Positions 38,609 to 46,429 of a stretch of 64,000 nt of DNA are shown here, one piece after another. Location of the stretch: NCBI GenBank assembly GCA_902763865.1, contig CACWTR010000001.1:1-64000 (forward strand), read 5' to 3'. Below the pieces are notes generated by a model that made no database searches, was not told the DNA's origin, and was given only the letters and a program-made list of their open reading frames with translations. Position numbers and translations under genes: made by a program. The stretch's first letter is position 1, and each line of letters begins with the position of its first letter. Source of the stretch: an uncultured Bacteroidales bacterium. GTDB taxonomy: Bacteria > Bacteroidota > Bacteroidia > Bacteroidales > Bacteroidaceae.

Positions 38609-40014
38609 AGTGTCTTGCCGATTAGTCTGCTCTCGAGTTCTTCAAGGGCCTTCTGAAGTTCCTTATCCACCTTCAGTCGTCCGTCGATGGTCTTGATGCC
38701 ATGCAGCACGGTGGCGTGGTCGCGGTTGCCGACATAGATGCCGATTTTGCTGGTCGTCAGCTTCGTATGCTTGTGTGCGAGGTACATACTCACCTGCCGA
38801 ACCGTGACGATCTTTGCCTTACGGCTCTTGCCGAACACCTCTTCTTCCTTGACATTGTAGAGTTCGCAGGTGCATGTGATAATCTGGTCGATGGTCACTT
38901 CCTTCTTCTCCACCTTGATGCGACCTGCCAGGATGCGCTGGGCAAACTCCAGGTCAATGTCCTTGCTATAGACAACGGAGTAGGCCAAGAGACTGTGGAT
39001 GATGCCTTCCAGCTCGCGAACACTGCCCGTGACGTTGCGGGAGATGTAGTTCAGCACTTCGTCGGGGATGGTCAGGCCGTCGTGTTTCACGATGCTGTGC
39101 AAGATGCTGCGGCGAAGCGTCTCTTCCGGTTTTTCCATCTCTGCCATCAGTCCGCTCTTGAAGCGCGTAATGAGTCGCTCCTCCATGCCTTGCAACGATA
39201 CGGGCGGACGGTCGCAGGTCATGATGATCTGCTTGCCGTTCTGCCGCAGATGATTAAAGATGTGGAAGAAGGCGTTCTGCGTAGCCGTCATGCCTGCCAA
39301 CTCCTGTACGTCATCCACGATAAGCATGTCGATGCTCTGGTAGAAGTGCATGAAGTCGTTGAAGACATTGTTCTTGCGGGCATCGGTGAACTGTACCATA
39401 AAGAGGTGGGCACTCAAGTATAGCACGCGCTTCTCGGGATGCAGTTCCTTGGTCCTCATGCCGATGGCATTCACCAGATGCGTCTTGCCCACACCGCTCG
39501 GGCCGTAGATGAAGAGGGGATTAAATGTCTGCTGCTCCGGATGCTCGGCTATTGCCTGGCCGACGCTGCGGGGCAGTTTGTTGCTTGTGCCCTCAATGAA
39601 GTTGCTGAAGCTCTGGTGGACGTTCAGCTGCGAGTCGAGGTCCGATGCCAGACCAACAGCCTGCGCCAGCTGCGGCGAGCGGTTTGCCGTAAAGCTCGAC
39701 GACGGCGCCTGAGTCACGGGGGTGTTGTCGCTTTCCTGGTTGACGGTCACATCGCCGGCAACTTCGACTTCGTAGGAGAGGTTCACATCCTCGCCAAAGA
39801 AGCGGCTGATGGTGATGTGGATGAGGCGACGGAAATGCTCTTCCAGATACTCGAAGAAGAACTGAGACGGGATATAGACCGTCAGTTCCTTCTGGACAGC
39901 ATCGTAGGACTTGACCTTCATGGGGGAGAGCCAAGTCTGGAACTGCTGTTCGCTCACGTTGCTATGGAACATTTCCATGCACCGCTGCCACAATATCTGG
40001 ACGTCTTCTGTCAT
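38605..40014 (-). CDS. dnaA: Chromosomal replication initiator DnaA
   Basis: 469 residues with all four domains. Domain I helices (ILWQRCMEMFHSNV; FQTWLSPMKV) come first, then a variable linker. The AAA+ domain has Walker A GPSGVGKT at 171-178 and Walker B MLIVDDVQEL. Domain IV has the DnaA-box reading helix near MYLAHKHTKLTTSKIG and GNRDHATVLHG. First gene of a three-gene operon; promoter at 40116-40123. Replication origin placement is not evident from the upstream spacer. Confidence 0.97.
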   Translation of the reverse strand: MTEDVQILWQRCMEMFHSNVSEQQFQTWLSPMKVKSYDAVQKELTVYIPSQFFFEYLEEHFRRLIHITISRFFGEDVNLSYEVEVAGDVTVNQESDNTPVTQAPSSSFTANRSPQLAQAVGLASDLDSQLNVHQSFSNFIEGTSNKLPRSVGQAIAEHPEQQTFNPLFIYGPSGVGKTHLVNAIGMRTKELHPEKRVLYLSAHLFMVQFTDARKNNVFNDFMHFYQSIDMLIVDDVQELAGMTATQNAFFHIFNHLRQNGKQIIMTCDRPPVSLQGMEERLITRFKSGLMAEMEKPEETLRRSILHSIVKHDGLTIPDEVLNYISRNVTGSVRELEGIIHSLLAYSVVYSKDIDLEFAQRILAGRIKVEKKEVTIDQIITCTCELYNVKEEEVFGKSRKAKIVTVRQVSMYLAHKHTKLTTSKIGIYVGNRDHATVLHGIKTIDGRLKVDKELQKALEELESRLIGKTL

Positions 40015-40115
40015 TCTTCTCTTTTCCTGTCTTTACACATTATATATATATGTGCTTTTCGGACCGATATTCGCCGCCTCCGTTTGCGATGTTTTTGGGA
40101 ACGCGAAATCGAATG

Positions 40116-40123
40116 CAAAGGTA
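40116..40123 (-). promoter_or_regulatory. -7 element of dnaA (TACCTTTG)
   Basis: TACCTTTG on the minus strand, about 100 bases before the dnaA ATG. Confidence 0.65.
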
Positions 40124-40635
40124 CTACATTTTATCCAAATCACCAAACGAATCTTTCAGGTCCGGAAAGTGTTCTATCGGTTAACGTCCTGTTTTTCAAC
40201 CCGCGTTAAATCGGGTTTGAAAAAGTATCTTTTCGGGCTCTTGCATATATACAACACCGTAGTTTTCAACGCCTTCAACCCGTCCAACACACAGTTAAAA
40301 ACAGCAAAGCCCATTGACTAACCCTCGAAATTCTATAAGGTTACTATGGAGGCGGGGAAGAGCAGGACGCGTGACTGTTATTTCACGAAAATCTAAATAG
40401 GAGCAACGGACCGTGATTCATAAAAAAACTTATCGCCTCCCACAATAATTTGCCTCCCTTCTACGTTTTGAATATAAAAGCGACTCAAACTTTTCTTCAT
40501 ACTAATCACCCTTGCCTATGGAACAAGCTCTACCCCTCCCCTATTTTCAGCCAAGTACTACTGTTTTGGCAAAGTTACGCCAGTTTGCCCGCACATTCCG
40601 CCCGCAGCCATACGTGCTGCTAATCGAACACTGAT
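40124..40635. other. dnaA-rpe divergent spacer, no gene
   Basis: Over 500 bases without a credible ORF. It contains an imperfect hairpin TTTTTCAACCCG (40192-40203)/CGGGTTTGAAAAA (40212-40224) and a reverse-oriented CAAAGTTA near 40573. No cluster of TTATCCACA-type DnaA boxes was found by eye, so an oriC role is not supported. Confidence 0.5.
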
Positions 40636-41277
40636 ATGATTTCCCCTTCCCTGCTTTCAGCTAACTTCGCCAATCTCGAGGCGGAGATGAAGTGGTTCAA
40701 CCAGAGCTGTGCCGACTGGCTGCACATCGATGTCATGGACGGTGTCTTCGTGCCGAACATTTCCTTCGGTTTTCCTGTCCTGAAGCACGTGGCACGCATT
40801 TGCCGGAAACCTCTCGACGTTCACCTGATGATTGTGCAGCCCGAGAAGTTCGTGAACGAGGTGAAGGCCCTGGGAGCTTATCTGATGAATGTCCACTACG
40901 AGGCCTGCACGCACCTGCACCGCGTTGTCGGACAGATACACGAGGCGGGCATGAAGGCTGGCGTGACGTTGAATCCGGCCACGCCCGTCTGTGTGCTGGA
41001 GGACATTGCAGCGGACGTTGACCTGGTGCTCCTGATGAGTGTCAATCCGGGTTTTGGCGGACAGAAGTTCATCCCTCACACTTTGGAGAAGGTGAAGGAG
41101 TTGCGTCGCCTGCTGGACCGCACAGGGAGCCGCGCCCTCATCGAGGTGGATGGCGGCGTGAACCTTGAGACGGGCCGCCAACTGAAGGCTGCCGGTGCCG
41201 ACGTGCTCGTGGCGGGCAGCTACATATTCTCAGCTCCGGACCCGTCGCGAGCCTGCGAACTGCTTTCGGGACTTTAA
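40636..41277 (+). CDS. rpe: Ribulose-phosphate 3-epimerase
   Basis: Pentose phosphate pathway epimerase, 213-residue TIM barrel with bound divalent metal. Visible are ISPSLLSANFANL, LHIDVMDGVFVPNISFG (metal His and Asp), PLDVHLMIVQPEKF, SVNPGFGGQKFIPHTL, and EVDGGVNLETG near the C terminus. Full length; followed by a terminator-like hairpin. Confidence 0.96.
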   Translation: MISPSLLSANFANLEAEMKWFNQSCADWLHIDVMDGVFVPNISFGFPVLKHVARICRKPLDVHLMIVQPEKFVNEVKALGAYLMNVHYEACTHLHRVVGQIHEAGMKAGVTLNPATPVCVLEDIAADVDLVLLMSVNPGFGGQKFIPHTLEKVKELRRLLDRTGSRALIEVDGGVNLETGRQLKAAGADVLVAGSYIFSAPDPSRACELLSGL

Positions 41278-41284
41278 TGGACAA

Positions 41285-41316
41285 GGGGCTGTGTCACAAA
41301 TGAAAGACACAGCCCC
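41285..41316 (+). terminator. Terminator-like hairpin after rpe
   Basis: An 11-bp perfect stem GGGGCTGTGTC/GACACAGCCCC, the same stem as at 848. The following run is T-poor, so it may be a weak terminator. Confidence 0.65.
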
Positions 41317-41329
41317 TATGATTGTTTTA

Positions 41330-41413
41330 ACCACGAATTTCACCAATTACACGAATTTATAACTGGCTGATGATTCGTTTGGAATCTTTCGTGTAATTCG
41401 TGTAATTCGTGGT
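41330..41413. repeat. 9-bp-unit hairpin, CACGAATTA family, copy 2
   Basis: The left arm is CACGAATTT, CACCAATTA, CACGAATTT and the right arm AATTCGTGT, AATTCGTGG. As in copy 1 it directly follows a GGGGCTGTGTC stem. Confidence 0.85.
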
Positions 41414-41450
41414 CTGATAACATCATCGGTACTTTACTCGTCCTCTTGCC

Positions 41451-42389
41451 TTATTTCTTTGTCGTCTTGGTAGTTGTCTTTTTGGTAGTCGAAGTCTTTG
41501 TGGTGGTTGACTTGGTTGTCTTTGTCGTCTTGGTGGTATTAGGCTTTGCGGCGGGGGCAGGCTCGGCGGCAGGTGTGTAGTACTTGAGTGCCTCGGGCAT
41601 GAGGTTCTGCAGGGCTGCTATGCGCTTCTCGTCGGAGGGATGGTCGCTGAAGATTTCACTTTTCGAGCTGCCGCCCAGCTGACTCATGCGTTGCCAGAAG
41701 GGGATTGCCAGGTGCGGGTCGTAGCCTGCCATTGCTGCGAAGATGAGTCCGAGGTGGTCGGCTTCCGTCTCGTTGTCGCGCGAATACTTGAGGTTGGCAA
41801 AGTTGAAGCCTGTCTGTGCGAGCATATCGACCAGTGCAATGGTGCTGGAATTGATGCCCTTGGCCTGTGCCACCCGCGAGAGGATGGAGCCGCCTATCTG
41901 CGAGGCGTACTGCTGGCGCATCTGCTTGGAGAGCTGTTCGGCAGAGTGCTTGGCCACGGAGTGGGCTATCTCGTGTCCGAGTACGATGGCCAGGCCGGCT
42001 TCGTCCTGAGTGACGGGGAGGATGCCTTCATAGACCACGATTTTGCCTCCGGGCATGCAGAAGGCGTTGACTTCGTTGCTGCTGACCAGGTTGAACTCCC
42101 ACTGGAAGTTCTGCAACTCGCTGGCGTAGCCATTGTTGCGGAGATAGGTCTCTACGGCTGTGGCGAGGCGCTGGCCGACGCGTTTGACGAGGGCAGTGTT
42201 CGTCTGGTTTGAAGAGAGAGTGGCGCTCCTCATGTACTCCTGATACTGCTGGGTGCTGAGGCCGAGGATTTGTGCATCATCGACCAGTAGATGTGTCTTG
42301 CGCCCCGTGATGGGGACAACGTTTGTGGTGCCGCACGCTGCTGCAAGCATGGCGAGGGCGGCGATGAATAGTGTTCTGACTGTTTTCAT
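41451..42389 (-). CDS. M48-family metalloprotease lipoprotein
   Basis: 312 residues from the ATG at 42389 (frame open from 42434). This start gives a lipoprotein signal ending LAAAC. Zinc site GHEIAHSVAKHS with a downstream ETEADHLG glutamate ligand marks a LoiP/BepA-like M48 peptidase acting in the envelope. The C-terminal 40 residues become a Thr/Lys-rich low-complexity tail (TKTTKTTKSTTTKTSTTKK), absent from most homologues and encoded by a simple DNA repeat. Confidence 0.92.
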   Translation of the reverse strand: MKTVRTLFIAALAMLAAACGTTNVVPITGRKTHLLVDDAQILGLSTQQYQEYMRSATLSSNQTNTALVKRVGQRLATAVETYLRNNGYASELQNFQWEFNLVSSNEVNAFCMPGGKIVVYEGILPVTQDEAGLAIVLGHEIAHSVAKHSAEQLSKQMRQQYASQIGGSILSRVAQAKGINSSTIALVDMLAQTGFNFANLKYSRDNETEADHLGLIFAAMAGYDPHLAIPFWQRMSQLGGSSKSEIFSDHPSDEKRIAALQNLMPEALKYYTPAAEPAPAAKPNTTKTTKTTKSTTTKTSTTKKTTTKTTKK

Positions 42390-42444
42390 GTATGCTGTCG
42401 TTACTAAAACTTTGGTTTTATTGTATGGTTTCACAAATTTTGTG

Positions 42445-42452
42445 CAAAATTA
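42445..42452 (-). promoter_or_regulatory. -7 element of M48 gene (TAATTTTG)
   Basis: TAATTTTG on the minus strand 55 bp before the M48 ATG, back to back with the comEC promoter. Confidence 0.5.
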
Positions 42453-42475
42453 CAAAATTATTATGGATTTATGTG

Positions 42476-42483
42476 TACTTTTG
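42476..42483 (+). promoter_or_regulatory. -7 element of comEC gene (TACTTTTG)
   Basis: TACTTTTG 21 bp before the ATG at 42505, which rules out the earlier in-frame codons. Confidence 0.6.
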
Positions 42484-42504
42484 CAGAGTTATTTTTCTTT
42501 ATCC

Positions 42505-43644
42505 ATGATTGTCCAGCATCCGATGCTCTGGTGTGCCGCTTTCCTGATGGCGGGCATAGCCGTCGGCCTTCAGTTTCCCCTGCGTCTCTGGCTGCCGCTG
42601 CTGGCCGTGGCTGTAGTCTGCTGCACCGTGCTGCGCAACAGGAGCGGGCATCTCCACGATGTCCTGGTGCTTGTCGTCTGGTTCCTGCTTGGCAGCAGCA
42701 GGGCAGCCATCGGCCCTGTCTTCGAGGTCCGACCCGAATGGCAGCAGACGCTGGACCGTGAGGCGAGACACGCCCGGACGTTTCTGGTGGAGCGGCTTCG
42801 CACTGCCGGCCTCTCGCCGCGCACCCTGGCCCTCTGCTCGGCGCTGACCGTAGGGCAGAAGGACGGCCTGAAGCGCGAGACGCGACGGGCCTACAACCGC
42901 GTCGGAGCGGGACACCTGCTGGCCCTGAGCGGTATGCATCTCGGCATCATCTACGGCTTTCTCTACTCTGTCCTCATCCGCCGGGTGCGGCAGAGCAAGT
43001 GGCGGTGGCATGCCCTGCCACCTATCCTGCTTCTGCTGTGGGGCTATGTTCTGGTGGCGGGGATGCCTGTTTCGCTGCTGAGGGCTGCACTCATGCTTTC
43101 GGGCTTCACCGTTCTTTCGCTGATGCAGTACCGCACGGACCCCTTGCACCTGCTTGCCCTGAGCGCCGTCATCATGATGCTTGCTGCGCCATCGGACCTG
43201 CTGAGCATCAGCTTCCAGCTTTCCTTCTCTGCCGTCTTCTTCCTGCTTGCGCTGTGGAGGCCGCTCCAGGACAGGCTCCCCGCCCTGCACTGGACCGTTA
43301 GCCTGCTGGCCGTGTCGTGCGTGGCGTGTCTCGGCACGATGCCCCTCTCTGCCTATTACTTCCACAGTGTCTCGCTGGTTGGTCCGCTGCTGAGCATCGC
43401 ACTTATCCCGCTGACGAGCCTCATCATCTACCTCTCGCTTGCAGCCATGCTGCTGCCCGTCGAGCCCTTGGGCCGGCTGCTGAACTCGCTTGAAGCCGTG
43501 CAGCAGGACATCATCGACACAGCCGGCAGCCTGCCCTGTGCATCGCTCGGCGACATCCGTCCCAGCGCCCTTACCGTAGCCTTCATCTATGGCGTGATGC
43601 TCGTTGCCATTGTCCGTCTCAGGACTAACCCCGACGTAGCATAA
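42505..43644 (+). CDS. ComEC/Rec2-family competence protein, minimal form
   Basis: 379 residues, polytopic membrane protein. The Competence-domain signature is clear: LTVGQKDGLKRETRRAYNRV, AGHLLALSGMHLGIIYG and FQLSFSAVFFLLALW. Full-length ComEC proteins are 650-800 residues, with an N-terminal OB-like domain and often a C-terminal metallo-beta-lactamase domain. Both are reduced or absent here. It could still form the DNA-uptake channel. The start was chosen by promoter position; the frame is open back to 42253 inside the M48 gene. Confidence 0.88.
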   Translation: MIVQHPMLWCAAFLMAGIAVGLQFPLRLWLPLLAVAVVCCTVLRNRSGHLHDVLVLVVWFLLGSSRAAIGPVFEVRPEWQQTLDREARHARTFLVERLRTAGLSPRTLALCSALTVGQKDGLKRETRRAYNRVGAGHLLALSGMHLGIIYGFLYSVLIRRVRQSKWRWHALPPILLLLWGYVLVAGMPVSLLRAALMLSGFTVLSLMQYRTDPLHLLALSAVIMMLAAPSDLLSISFQLSFSAVFFLLALWRPLQDRLPALHWTVSLLAVSCVACLGTMPLSAYYFHSVSLVGPLLSIALIPLTSLIIYLSLAAMLLPVEPLGRLLNSLEAVQQDIIDTAGSLPCASLGDIRPSALTVAFIYGVMLVAIVRLRTNPDVA

Positions 43645-43660
43645 AGCATAGCCTTGCACA

Positions 43661-43748
43661 ACGGCACGTGAGTCGGAGGCCAACGGCTCGTGAGTCGGAG
43701 GCCAAAAGGACGTGAGTCGCGGGCCATCGGCTCGTGAGTCGTGGGCCG
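43661..43748. repeat. 22-bp tandem palindrome array, 4 units
   Basis: Four 22-bp units with core CTCGTGAGTC/CACGTGAGTC and trailing GGAGGCCAACGG. It shares CTCGyGAG plus GGCCAACG with the array at 34661. It lies between the convergent comEC and ClC genes. Confidence 0.9.
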
Positions 43749-43767
43749 ACGGGATTTCCGGCTTCGG

Positions 43768-45570
43768 TCAGTCGTTTGAGAAGTCGGCGAGCACCTGACG
43801 ATAGACGGTCAGGATGGTGCTCTTGCGTATGAAGCCGACGAAGACGCCGTCGGCATCGACAACAGGCAATGTCCAGGCACCGGTGCGGTCGAAGACGCCG
43901 ACCACCACATCCATCGCATCGCCCGTGGAGAGCAGGGCCTCGGGCTGCTTCATGAGCTGCGAGACGGTGAAGCTGCGGTACAGCTCCGTGCGGAAGATGA
44001 GGTGGCGGATGTCGTCGAGATAGACAGCGCCTATGAACTGCATCTGGCGGTTGACGACGGGGAAGACGTGGTTCTTGCTGTCCGAGACCTGCGAAGCAAC
44101 GTCGCCAAGATTCATGTCGGGATAGAGCACGCGGTCGTAGTGCTGGATGACGCTGTCCATGCTCATCAAGGTGAGGACGGAGTGGTCGGCGTGGTGGGTA
44201 AGGAGCTCGCCGCGCTGTGCCAGCCGCATGGCGTAGATGCTGTGGGGTTCAAAACTCTTGATGGTAAGGTAGGAACCAACGGACACAATCATCAGCGGCA
44301 TAAAGAGGGCATAGCCGCCCGTCAGCTCGGCAATGAGGAAGATGCCGGTGAGCGGGGCATGCATCACGCCGCTCATCAGTCCGCACATGCCCAGCATGGC
44401 GAAGTTGCGCTCGGGAATATCGATGCCCAGGACGTCGTACTCGTTCCACAGCCGGCAGAAGATGAAGCCCACGATGCACCCCAGGAACAGGCTGGGCGCA
44501 AAGATACCGCCGCAACCGCCGCCGCCATTGGTGGCTGTAGAGGCAAAAACCTTGAAGACGACGATCAGGAAGAGATAGATGAGCAGGTGGTCGCTGCCGT
44601 AGAAGAGGGAGCGGTCCATCGCCGTGTCCCAATCGGACTGTCCGTTGCCGTTGAGCAGAAGCGTAATGAGGTCGTAGCCTTCGCCATAGAGCGAGGGGAA
44701 GAGATAGATGAGCAGGCTCAGCATCGCAGCCCCGAGCAGGAACTTCCTGAACCGTCCCTGCAAGCGGCGGAAGATGCCCTCCAGGTAGTTCATGGTGCGG
44801 GTGAAGTAGAGACTGGCAAGGCCGCAGACAATGCCGAGCGCAAGGTAGGCCGGGATGCGGTTCACCGTGAAGGGGTTCTGCAGATGGAATTCAAAGATCG
44901 GATTCGTACCGGAGACGGCAAAGGTGAGGCCGGCAGCCGTGACGCAGGAGACGAGCAGAGGCAGCAGGCTGGTCATCGTCAGGTCAATCATCAGGACCTC
45001 TATCACGAAGACAAGGCCCGCAATAGGAGCCTTGAAGATGCCGGCCACGGCTCCGGCGGCTCCGCAGCCCACCAGCAGCATCATGTACTTGCCCTCCAGC
45101 CGGCACAGCTGTCCGAGGCTGCTGCCTATGGCGCTTCCCGTCAGGACGATAGGTGCCTCGGCTCCCACACTACCGCCAAAGCCGATGGTGATGGCCGAGG
45201 CCACAACCGAGCTCCACGTGTTGTGGGGCTTGATGCGGCTCTGCTTGCGGGCAATGGCGAAGAGTATCTTCGTCACGCCGTGGCTGATGTCGTCCCTGAC
45301 GATATACTTAATGAAGAGCATCGTCAGCAAAATGCCTACGACGGGATAGACCAGGTAGAGCCAGTTGGCACCCGTCACGGAGAACTCGTGGGTAAGCAAT
45401 TCCTCAATCTGGGCAATGAGCCACTTCAGCAACAGACCGGCAAGGGCCGTGAAGATGCCCACGAAGAAGCTGATCAGCAGAACGAAGTTCTTGTCCGAGA
45501 AATGCCGTCTGCGCAGGCGGATGAGCCAGGCTATGAAGTCCCTCGCATTTACCATTTCGTCATTTACCAT
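43768..45570 (-). CDS. ClC-type chloride channel/antiporter with CBS pair
   Basis: 600 residues. A ClC membrane domain covers about 20-440: GGSVGAEAPIVLTGSAIGS is the gating-glutamate loop (GxEAP instead of GxEGP), then GGGGCGGIFAPSLFLGC and GMCGLMSGVMHAPLTGIFL. A CBS domain pair follows at about 455-590 (VLYPDMNLGDVASQV; VVGVFDRTGAWTLPVVD). It moves chloride across the inner membrane, with CBS domains likely sensing nucleotides. The exact start among early Met residues is uncertain. Confidence 0.94.
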   Translation of the reverse strand: MVNDEMVNARDFIAWLIRLRRRHFSDKNFVLLISFFVGIFTALAGLLLKWLIAQIEELLTHEFSVTGANWLYLVYPVVGILLTMLFIKYIVRDDISHGVTKILFAIARKQSRIKPHNTWSSVVASAITIGFGGSVGAEAPIVLTGSAIGSSLGQLCRLEGKYMMLLVGCGAAGAVAGIFKAPIAGLVFVIEVLMIDLTMTSLLPLLVSCVTAAGLTFAVSGTNPIFEFHLQNPFTVNRIPAYLALGIVCGLASLYFTRTMNYLEGIFRRLQGRFRKFLLGAAMLSLLIYLFPSLYGEGYDLITLLLNGNGQSDWDTAMDRSLFYGSDHLLIYLFLIVVFKVFASTATNGGGGCGGIFAPSLFLGCIVGFIFCRLWNEYDVLGIDIPERNFAMLGMCGLMSGVMHAPLTGIFLIAELTGGYALFMPLMIVSVGSYLTIKSFEPHSIYAMRLAQRGELLTHHADHSVLTLMSMDSVIQHYDRVLYPDMNLGDVASQVSDSKNHVFPVVNRQMQFIGAVYLDDIRHLIFRTELYRSFTVSQLMKQPEALLSTGDAMDVVVGVFDRTGAWTLPVVDADGVFVGFIRKSTILTVYRQVLADFSND

Positions 45571-45592
45571 TTAATCATTTACCATCTGCCAT

Positions 45593-45670
45593 TTCTCCCT
45601 CTCCCACGGGAGAGGGTTGGGGTGAGGCCTTTCCCTTCTCCCACGGGAGAGGGTTGGGGGTGAGGCCTTT
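45593..45670. repeat. Tandem repeat x2 (CTCCCACGGGAGAGGGTTGGGG)
   Basis: Two copies of a unit of about 38 bp with inner palindrome CTCCCACGGGAG, then GGTTGGGGTGAGGCCTTT. The second copy abuts the tsaC stop codon. Confidence 0.8.
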
Positions 45671-46247
45671 ATTTCCTAATTATTTGAATGCGACCGTCAA
45701 GGGAAAGCTTGATGATCTGGCTGGGCTTCGACTTGCTTGTGTCGTTCTGTCGGGAACGCATGACGTAATCCACGCCCTGCTTTATCTCGTCGGTTATCTC
45801 ATTGAAGCAAGCCGGCGAGGGCTCGCCGCTGATGTTGGCGCTGGTGCTCACGATGGCCCGCTCGAAGCGAAAGCACAACTCGTGGCTGATGTTCTCCCGC
45901 GTCACGCGAAGCCCCACGCTGCCGTCCTCGGCAATGAGGCTCGGCGCAAGGTTCACCGCTCCGTCCAGAATCAGTGTAAGCGGCTTCTCGGCAAACTCCA
46001 CGAGGTCCCAAGCCACGTCCGGCACCTGCCGCAGGTAGCGCTGCATCCTGTTGGCACTATCCACCAGGCAAATCATCGCCTTCGAGTCTTCGCGCCGCTT
46101 CAATTGGAAGATTCTCCTCACGGCCTCCTCGTTGCTTGCGTCGCACCCGATACCCCAAATTGTGTCCGTCGGGTAAAGGATGAGTCCGCCCTGCCGCAGC
46201 GTCTGCACCGCAGTCCGGATGTCCTCTGCAATCTCTTTCTGTGTCAT
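45669..46247 (-). CDS. L-threonylcarbamoyladenylate synthase (TsaC/Sua5)
   Basis: 192 residues of YrdC fold. It makes threonylcarbamoyl-AMP for the t6A37 modification of tRNA. Motifs: LILYPTDTIWGIGCDASNE, IFQLKRREDSKAMICLV, and the STSANISGEPSP segment. Short TsaC-type without the Sua5 extension. Promoter TACCTTTG at 46271-46278. Confidence 0.93.
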   Translation of the reverse strand: MTQKEIAEDIRTAVQTLRQGGLILYPTDTIWGIGCDASNEEAVRRIFQLKRREDSKAMICLVDSANRMQRYLRQVPDVAWDLVEFAEKPLTLILDGAVNLAPSLIAEDGSVGLRVTRENISHELCFRFERAIVSTSANISGEPSPACFNEITDEIKQGVDYVMRSRQNDTSKSKPSQIIKLSLDGRIQIIRK

Positions 46248-46270
46248 GTGTCTGTCTTGATTTTCGCCTG

Positions 46271-46278
46271 CAAAGGTA
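46271..46278 (-). promoter_or_regulatory. -7 element of tsaC gene (TACCTTTG)
   Basis: TACCTTTG on the minus strand, 23 bp before the ATG. Confidence 0.65.
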
Positions 46279-46429
46279 CAAAAAATAATTAAGAGTTAAG
46301 AGCTATGAGTTAAGAATTGAAGGCTAAGGGACGAAAAACAAAGAAAAAAAGAAAAGAAGAGACAAAAAAGGCGAATACTCACGCAATATATTGCTCGCAG
46401 ATTCGTTATATAATAAAAGGTAAAGAGAT

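Noticed and set aside
40124..40635. Replication origin next to dnaA
   Set aside because: No cluster of DnaA boxes or AT-rich unwinding repeats was visible; in this phylum dnaA is not always beside oriC.
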